Origin: MGBC108787 sp964430695
GTDB taxonomy: Bacteria > Bacillota_I > Bacilli_A > RF39 > UBA660
Reading direction: 5' to 3'
DNA: 10,154 nt
NCBI GenBank assembly: GCA_964430695.1
Contig: CAYSFO010000047.1
Span: forward strand, 1-10,154
Part shown: positions 5,573 through 10,154 of the stretch, piece after piece
Position numbering within the stretch: position 1 is the first letter of the stretch
Layout: each line of letters opens with the position of its first letter
Program-made: the position numbers and the translations under genes
The notes under the pieces: generated by a model
What the model was told of the DNA's origin: nothing
What the model saw: the letters and a program-made list of their open reading frames with translations, nothing else
Databases searched by the model: none

Positions 5573-6548
5573 ATGTATGGGATGTGGAGCTATTTTACAA
5601 ACAAAAGATAAAAATAGTCTTGGATTTATTCCAAAAGAAAAATATAAAGAGGGTAAGTTATGTGAACGATGTTTTCGTATTCTTCATTACAACGATTTAA
5701 AAGTTGTTGATTTGCCTGCTAAAGACATTATTGAAATAGTAAATCAATCTAAAACTTATGCTTTTTTTCTAGTGGATTTGTTAAATATTAATTCAGAAGT
5801 CATTGAAAATTATAAAAAAATAAAAATTCCTAAAAGTTTAATTGTTAGTAAAATTGATTTTATTCCAAAATATATCAATAAAGAACATATTAAAGATTGG
5901 TTAAAAGAAGAATATGGAATTGAAGAAAATATTATTTTTTTAAGTGCTGTAAAAAATGTAAATATAGGAAAAATTGTGCAAACATTAAAAAATGAAAATA
6001 AAAAAACTGGGTATTTGCTTGGGTTTACGAATTCAGGAAAAAGTACTTTAGTCAATAAGCTAAAAGAAAATAATCTTGTTACAACGAGTGTAGTACCAAA
6101 TACAACCGTTGATTTTATTGAAATTCAATTAGAAGAGGGAATTCGTTTAATAGATACGCCAGGGCTACAATATCAAGAAACAATTTATAAAAAGGACGAT
6201 ATTTTCTTTATTAAAAAGATAAATCCGAAAAGTTTTTTAAAGCCGATGACGTTTCAGTTAAAAAAAGGAGCTAGTATTATAATTGAAGATGTTCTGCGTT
6301 TGGAGAATAAAAGTGATAAATGTAATTTAACCATTTATATGAGTAACTTATTGGATTTTAAAAAAGTTTATGAAAAGAATTCTTTTTTGAAAAATGGAAA
6401 ATGTAAAAATTTACAAATGCAAAGAAATGAAGATATTGTGATTAAAGGACTTGGGTTTATAAATATAAAAAGCAATGCTGAAGTTTCTTTATATATGGAA
6501 AATCTTGATTTGGTTGAAACGAGAAAGTCTTTTTTTGAAAGGTGGTAG
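5565..6548 (+). CDS. yqeH: Ribosome-assembly GTPase YqeH (circularly permuted)
   Basis: YqeH is a circularly permuted GTPase required for 30S subunit maturation in B. subtilis. This protein has 327 residues. An N-terminal zinc finger has Cys 4, 7, 33 and 36 (CMGC...CERC), followed by FRILHYND. The GTPase motifs are in permuted order: G4 as SKID (95-98), G5 SA (127-128), G1 GFTNSGKST (153-161), G2 around NTTVD (179-183) and G3 DTPG (197-200). The C-terminal part includes PMTFQLKKG and a GLGF stretch shared with the B. subtilis protein. G4 has Ser in place of the usual Asn, a common YqeH-type variation or a mild departure. It is somewhat shorter than the B. subtilis form (366 residues). The ATG at 5565 lies inside the yqeG end and puts the zinc finger at the N-terminus. 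A TTG four codons earlier is less likely. mutL starts 3 bp after its stop. Confidence 0.95.
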   Translation: MNKCMGCGAILQTKDKNSLGFIPKEKYKEGKLCERCFRILHYNDLKVVDLPAKDIIEIVNQSKTYAFFLVDLLNINSEVIENYKKIKIPKSLIVSKIDFIPKYINKEHIKDWLKEEYGIEENIIFLSAVKNVNIGKIVQTLKNENKKTGYLLGFTNSGKSTLVNKLKENNLVTTSVVPNTTVDFIEIQLEEGIRLIDTPGLQYQETIYKKDDIFFIKKINPKSFLKPMTFQLKKGASIIIEDVLRLENKSDKCNLTIYMSNLLDFKKVYEKNSFLKNGKCKNLQMQRNEDIVIKGLGFINIKSNAEVSLYMENLDLVETRKSFFERW

Positions 6549-6551
6549 GTT

Positions 6552-8300
6552 ATGAGTAAGATTCAGGTGATGAGTGAAGGATTAGCGAATAAAATTGCGG
6601 CAGGAGAAGTCGTAGAAAAGATAAGTAGTGTCGTAAAAGAACTTTGTGAAAATAGTTTGGATGCACATGCTAAAAATATTGTTGTTTCGTTAATTGATGG
6701 TGGATTAAAGTCAATACAAGTTTTAGATGATGGCGATGGAATGGACAAGGAAGATGCCAAACTTGCTTTCATGCGTCATGCCACAAGTAAGTTATTACGC
6801 GATGATGATTTGTTTTTTATTGATACTTTGGGGTTTCGAGGAGAAGCTCTTCCTTCAATTGCCAGTGTTAGTAAAGTTGTGTTAAAAACTTGTAATGGAG
6901 ATATTGGAACACTCCTTGAAATTAAGGGCGGAAAAATAGTGAAAAACGAAGATGCAGATGCAAGAAAAGGAACAAATATAACTGTTACAGATTTGTTTTA
7001 TAATACACCAGCACGTTTGAAATACTTGAAAACCGAGGCCTCTGAACTTGCGAGTTGCGTTTCTTTAATTGAAAGATTAGCCCTTTCTCATGATGTTGTT
7101 TCGTTTACTCTAACAAATAATGAACGTGTACTTGTTAAAACAAGTGGTAGTGGAAATTTACATAAATGTATTCATGAAATATACGGTTTAAATGTTTCTA
7201 GTAAGATGTTAGAAGTTAGAGCCAGTAATGATGATTTTGATTTGTATGGCTATGTTTGTAAACCAGAGATTTTGAAATCGAATCGTAATCATTTTATTAC
7301 CATGGTTAATGATCGAGTGGTTAAGAATTATGATATGAATCGTGCGATTAATGATGCCTATTATACGTATAAACCAGATACAAAGTTTCCCATTGTAGTA
7401 TTAAAAATAAATACAGATCCTACTTTAATTGATGTAAATATTCATCCAACAAAACAAGATATTAAATTATCAAAAGTGAGTGAATTGTATGATCTAATTT
7501 ATACAAATATTAAAGATGTTTTATATAAAAGTTTATTGATTCCCGATGCAATAAAAAAACCAGAATACAATGAAATTAAAGATCACTATGTAGAAAATTT
7601 TGTGAAAGAAGTAGAAAAAGAAACTGATGAATATAAAGAGAGTAGACAAACGACGTTGGATTTAAGTTATGAGGAAGAAAAGACAGAACCTGTTGTTATT
7701 AATGAAGAATTAAAAAAACTAGTTTTATATCCGGTTGGGGTTGCATTAGGCACTTATATCATTGCCCAAAATGAAGAAGGTGTCTATCTAATCGATCAAC
7801 ATGCGGCGCAGGAAAGAGTTAATTATGAAAAGTATTTAAAGGCATTAAAAGAAAAAGATATAACAACGACTGGTCTTTTATTTCCAATTACCATTGAATT
7901 ATCTGGAAGTGAATTTTTAATCGTAAAAAATAATATGGATGTATTATTAAATATGGGATTTAAGGTAGAAGAATTTGGTGTAAATACGTTTGTGTTTAAA
8001 GAACATCCTACTTGGTTAAAAACTGGTTATGAAGAAGAATCTATTCATAAAATCGTTGATATTTTAATAGGAAACAATGGACAGTTTGATCCGATAAAGT
8101 TTAATGAACATATTGCTATTACTTTAGCTTGTAAAATGAGTATTAAAGCCAATATGCGAATTAGTATGGAAGCGGTAGAAGAGTTATTGCAAGAATTAGT
8201 CCTTTGTGATAATCCTTATAATTGCCCACATGGTAGGCCAACGATTATAAAGTTTTCGATTTATGATTTAGAAAGAATGTTTAAAAGAGTAATGAATTAA
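6552..8300 (+). CDS. mutL: DNA mismatch repair protein MutL (endonuclease type)
   Basis: MutL couples MutS mismatch recognition to strand incision and repair. This 582-residue protein is complete. The GHKL ATPase domain shows IAAGEVVE (15-22), KELCENSLDA (29-38, with the expected general base E30 and Mg-binding N34), DDGDGMD (59-65), HATSKL and GFRGEAL (94-100), then GTNITVTDLFYNTPAR. After a variable charged linker (about 340-385), the C-terminal domain carries the endonuclease motif DQHAAQERVNYE (415-426), ACKMSIKAN (526-534) and CPHGRPT (558-564). So it should nick DNA itself, as in bacteria lacking MutH. AAAGGTGG (6538-6545), inside the end of yqeH, supplies the ribosome binding site 6 nt before the ATG. 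Gene order is unusual: mutS is not adjacent, and mutL is third in an operon with yqeG and yqeH. Confidence 0.97.
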   Translation: MSKIQVMSEGLANKIAAGEVVEKISSVVKELCENSLDAHAKNIVVSLIDGGLKSIQVLDDGDGMDKEDAKLAFMRHATSKLLRDDDLFFIDTLGFRGEALPSIASVSKVVLKTCNGDIGTLLEIKGGKIVKNEDADARKGTNITVTDLFYNTPARLKYLKTEASELASCVSLIERLALSHDVVSFTLTNNERVLVKTSGSGNLHKCIHEIYGLNVSSKMLEVRASNDDFDLYGYVCKPEILKSNRNHFITMVNDRVVKNYDMNRAINDAYYTYKPDTKFPIVVLKINTDPTLIDVNIHPTKQDIKLSKVSELYDLIYTNIKDVLYKSLLIPDAIKKPEYNEIKDHYVENFVKEVEKETDEYKESRQTTLDLSYEEEKTEPVVINEELKKLVLYPVGVALGTYIIAQNEEGVYLIDQHAAQERVNYEKYLKALKEKDITTTGLLFPITIELSGSEFLIVKNNMDVLLNMGFKVEEFGVNTFVFKEHPTWLKTGYEEESIHKIVDILIGNNGQFDPIKFNEHIAITLACKMSIKANMRISMEAVEELLQELVLCDNPYNCPHGRPTIIKFSIYDLERMFKRVMN

Positions 8301-8352
8301 TTTTGAACATATAAAGAACTTTTGAAAAAGTAGTATTTATTGAAATTTATAT

Positions 8353-8381
8353 AAAAATAATGCGTAAATGCATTATTTTTT
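8353..8381 (+). terminator. Terminator of yqeG-yqeH-mutL
   Basis: AAAAATAATGC (8353-8363) pairs perfectly with GCATTATTTTT (8370-8380) around a GTAAAT loop, ending in a run of T to 8381. The 3' arm directly abuts the extended -10 element of the next gene. The rest of the 106-bp spacer shows no other feature. Confidence 0.85.
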
Positions 8382-8389
8382 GGTATACT
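8381..8389 (+). promoter_or_regulatory. Extended -10 promoter of the polysaccharide deacetylase gene
   Basis: TGGTATACT combines a TGn extension with TATACT (8384-8389). No good -35 is present at 17 nt (TGCGTA, 8361-8366). The predicted start near 8396 leaves a leader of only about ten bases before the ATG at 8407, with GTGGTG (8397-8402) as the only ribosome-binding-like sequence. Confidence 0.6.
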
Positions 8390-8406
8390 AAATGTAGTGG
8401 TGTATT

Positions 8407-9591
8407 ATGAAGAAGTTTTATTTAAAAGTGATTCCTATTTTCATTATTGCTCTTGGTCTTTTTTTAACTTTTATGTTTGGACGAGATAATTTACCTTCTT
8501 CCATGACTTTTCAAGAAAATAAAGAAGTTGATCTTAAAGTAGCACAAATCATAAAAGAAAATGAAGATAAAGAATTGATTGCGAATGAAGTTTATAATTC
8601 TAAATTTGTTTATTTGGCTTTTCAAAATGGAGAGGATGTTGTTAGTTATATCCTTGATTCTAAAACAGGGGAAGAGAAAGATTTTGAACAGTGTTTAAAA
8701 CCAGGAAAAAAAGAAGAATTTGATGCAAAAATTAAAGAATTATTATATTTAAAATATCCTGTATTTATTGCTGATGCTTTGTCTAAAGAAGATGTCGAAT
8801 ACACTTATCAAATTCGAGAAAATGAACTCGTAATTCATTATTCAAATGTAGTTACAGAACCTAAAATAGATGAAAAAATTTTATTACGAATTAATTATAA
8901 TGAGATTAAAGATTATTTGGATTTTACATTATCTTTAGATGCAGAATATGAAAATGAAAATGGATATGTTTATGATAAGAATAAAAAGAGTATTGCTTTT
9001 ACGTTTGATGATGGTCCAAATAGGTCAAAAACTCCACAAATTGTAGAAGCTTTAGAACAAAATAAAGCACATGCTACCTTTTTTATGGTTGGTAATAAAA
9101 TGGACTTAGGTAGTGATATTATTCGAAATGTATTAGACAAAGGGAATGAAATTGGTAGTCATTCTTATAGTCATAAAAATTTAAAAAGACAAAAAATAGC
9201 AGATGTTATTAGTGGAGAAGAGAAAACCAATGAAATTTACCATAGTATTACAGGACAGGATTTAATTTACACAAGACCGCCTTATGGTGCCATTAATGCA
9301 GAAATAAAGAGTGCCTTAAATACGATTTTTATAACATGGAATCTAGATACGCAAGATTGGTTACATCGAGATAAAGATTATATTGTTAATTATGTGATGT
9401 CAAATGTAAAGGATGGCGATATCATTTTAATGCATGATTCTTATAATTCAACGGTAGAAGCGGTTCAAGAGTTGCTTCCCAAGCTTTATGCAGCAGGATA
9501 CCAAGTTGTGAGTGTAAGTGAACTTGCTAATTTAAAGGGAATTACTTTAGAAGAACATTTATTATATCGTAAGTTAAAAGAAGTTGAGTAA
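8407..9591 (+). CDS. Membrane-anchored polysaccharide deacetylase (NodB/CE4)
   Basis: The CE4 family removes acetyl groups from N-acetylated sugars such as those of peptidoglycan, using a divalent metal. This 394-residue protein has an N-terminal hydrophobic segment (about 5-25, preceded by MKKFYLK) with no lipobox, so it is probably an uncleaved anchor with the enzyme outside the cell. Residues about 35-180 form an extracytoplasmic domain containing YILDSKTGEEKDF, reminiscent of the DUF3298/PdaC N-terminal region. The NodB domain (about 193-385) has TFDDGP (199-204; base D201, metal ligand D202), HSYSH (252-256; metal ligands H252 and H256), RPPYG (290-294), D..DW (314-318) and LMHD (341-344, His343). 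All five catalytic motifs are intact. The likely substrate is peptidoglycan, as for PdaA/PdaC-type enzymes, but substrate and exact name cannot be fixed. It is monocistronic, and its last 18 bp overlap the convergent downstream gene. Confidence 0.93.
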   Translation: MKKFYLKVIPIFIIALGLFLTFMFGRDNLPSSMTFQENKEVDLKVAQIIKENEDKELIANEVYNSKFVYLAFQNGEDVVSYILDSKTGEEKDFEQCLKPGKKEEFDAKIKELLYLKYPVFIADALSKEDVEYTYQIRENELVIHYSNVVTEPKIDEKILLRINYNEIKDYLDFTLSLDAEYENENGYVYDKNKKSIAFTFDDGPNRSKTPQIVEALEQNKAHATFFMVGNKMDLGSDIIRNVLDKGNEIGSHSYSHKNLKRQKIADVISGEEKTNEIYHSITGQDLIYTRPPYGAINAEIKSALNTIFITWNLDTQDWLHRDKDYIVNYVMSNVKDGDIILMHDSYNSTVEAVQELLPKLYAAGYQVVSVSELANLKGITLEEHLLYRKLKEVE

Positions 9592-9960
9592 AAATTCATC
9601 TTCATCACTTCCAAAAATACTAATGAATAAATTCATTAAACCTCCTACTAAAAAGAGAACAGCTGCTATAAAACCTATATTTGAAATGAGAATATCTTTA
9701 CCACTTGATTTTGGATCAAGTCTTTTTATGTGTTTGTAATTAATATAAACAAAATAAAGATAGATAAAAAAAATAATAAGGAAGATAGTAGTATTAATTG
9801 TTCGGAAGTTTTTTTCTGCATTTTTATCGTGTTTTTTAATATACTCTTTTTCATAATGATTGGAAATAATAGCAAATATGGATAAAAAAATATATATAAT
9901 CCATATATAATCTTCTACTTGGACTTCCTTTAAAGTTTCTGAATCGTTTGCATTATACAT
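9574..9960 (-). CDS. Small three-helix membrane protein, function unknown
   Basis: I do not recognise this 128-residue protein. After an acidic N-terminus (MYNANDSETLKE) it has three hydrophobic segments at about 18-33, 55-75 and 90-117. A charged Lys/Glu/His-rich loop (35-53) lies between the first two and a basic loop (77-89) between the second and third. The C-terminal tail is acidic (GSDEDEF). This is an ordinary small inner-membrane protein layout. I prefer the ATG at 9960. A TTG at 9981 would add seven residues and also has no ribosome binding site, so the start remains uncertain. Its 3' end overlaps the deacetylase gene tail to tail. The tRNA terminator (9981-10010) sits just upstream, so it needs its own promoter or tRNA read-through. 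Stop is TAA and codon use matches its neighbours. Confidence 0.75.
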   Translation of the reverse strand: MYNANDSETLKEVQVEDYIWIIYIFLSIFAIISNHYEKEYIKKHDKNAEKNFRTINTTIFLIIFFIYLYFVYINYKHIKRLDPKSSGKDILISNIGFIAAVLFLVGGLMNLFISIFGSDEDEFLLNFF

Positions 9961-9980
9961 AGTAATATTTATGCATTCCA

Positions 9981-10010
9981 AAATAAAAAACGACTTTTAA
10001 TAAGCCGTTT
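9981..10010 (-). terminator. Terminator of the tRNA-Ile/tRNA-Glu unit
   Basis: On the minus strand AAACGGCTT (complement of 10002-10010) pairs with AAGTCGTTT (complement of 9988-9996), with one G-U and a 5-nt loop. A U-rich tract follows (complement of 9981-9990). It starts 12 nt after the CCA end of tRNA-Glu. Confidence 0.85.
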
Positions 10011-10021
10011 ATTAGTCATTT

Positions 10022-10098
10022 TGGTGACCAGTACGGGATTCGGACCCGTGAATGCTGCCGTGAAAGGGCAGTGTGTTAAGCCGCTTCACCAACTGGCC
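10022..10098 (-). tRNA. tRNA-Glu (UUC)
   Basis: The minus strand folds as a complete 77-nt tRNA including an encoded CCA (complement of 10022-10024). The acceptor arm GGCCAGT pairs with ACTGGTC, followed by discriminator A. The anticodon arm CTGCC/GGCAG encloses CTTTCAC, giving anticodon TTC (complement of 10062-10064). The T arm ACGGG/CCCGT holds TCCGAAT. It resembles B. subtilis tRNA-Glu closely. It follows tRNA-Ile with a 4-nt spacer and is probably processed from the same transcript. Confidence 0.96.
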
Positions 10099-10102
10099 AA
10101 AA

Positions 10103-10154
10103 TGGTGGGCCTGGGGGGACTTGAACCTCCGACCTCACGCTTATCAGGCGTGCG
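10103..10154 (-). tRNA. tRNA-Ile (GAU), 5' end beyond the window
   Basis: The 3' part of a tRNA runs from an encoded CCA (complement of 10103-10105) through the T arm (GGAGG, loop TTCAAGT, CCCCC) to the anticodon arm CACGC/GCGTG enclosing CTGATAA. The anticodon is GAT (complement of 10143-10145). The D arm and 5' acceptor strand are cut off by the window edge. GAU-type tRNA-Ile is often near rRNA operons, but none is visible here. Confidence 0.93.

Noticed and set aside
5810..6055. Minus-strand frame inside yqeH
   Set aside because: It is antisense to the conserved GTPase domain and has the composition expected of the complement of an AT-rich gene.
6563..6772. Minus-strand frame inside mutL
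   Set aside because: It is antisense to the ATPase motifs of MutL and shows no features of its own.
9952..9981. Minus-strand promoter TTGGAA-18-TATAAT for the small membrane protein
   Set aside because: Its -10 (9952-9957) lies inside codons 2-3, so transcription would start after the only plausible ATG, with no later in-frame start near. It is probably a chance match in AT-rich DNA.

Overview
The window comes from a very AT-rich, Gram-positive-type (Firmicutes/Bacilli-like) chromosome. SepF, DivIVA, a SigK-type sporulation sigma factor, YqeG, YqeH and an endonuclease-type MutL all point there. Every Trp codon I checked is TGG and none of the ten genes ending here uses TGA as stop. That fits a low-GC Bacilli lineage on the standard code, possibly one near the Mollicutes; the placement is inference.

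Layout. Positions 1-129 hold the end of an unidentified gene and its terminator. A sigma-A-like promoter (148-176) drives sepF and divIVA, which end at a hairpin terminator (1064-1094). On the minus strand, sigK (1099-1794) converges on divIVA. A 107-bp AT-rich spacer separates sigK from a divergent two-gene operon (1902-4985). Its two genes are paralogs: an N-terminal helix-turn-helix (HTH)-like segment, then 8 or 11 copies of a 32-residue TPR-like repeat (96 bp in DNA), then a shared C-terminal domain. I do not recognise this family; it is the least explained part of the window.

After a terminator at 4979-5003, an extended -10 promoter serves yqeG-yqeH-mutL (5051-8300), tightly packed and ended by an 11-bp hairpin (8353-8381). 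That hairpin abuts the extended -10 promoter of a membrane-anchored polysaccharide deacetylase (8407-9591). A small membrane protein of unknown function lies on the minus strand (9574-9960), overlapping the deacetylase gene tail to tail. The right edge carries a minus-strand tRNA-Ile(GAU, cut by the window end)/tRNA-Glu(UUC) pair with its own terminator.

Functionally, the left side concerns division-site and pole organisation (SepF, DivIVA), next to a sporulation-type sigma factor. The right side is housekeeping: 30S ribosome assembly (YqeH, with the HAD protein YqeG), mismatch repair (MutL) and cell-wall modification. I see no insertion sequence, CRISPR array or phage gene. The repeat-protein operon is the only accessory-looking locus.
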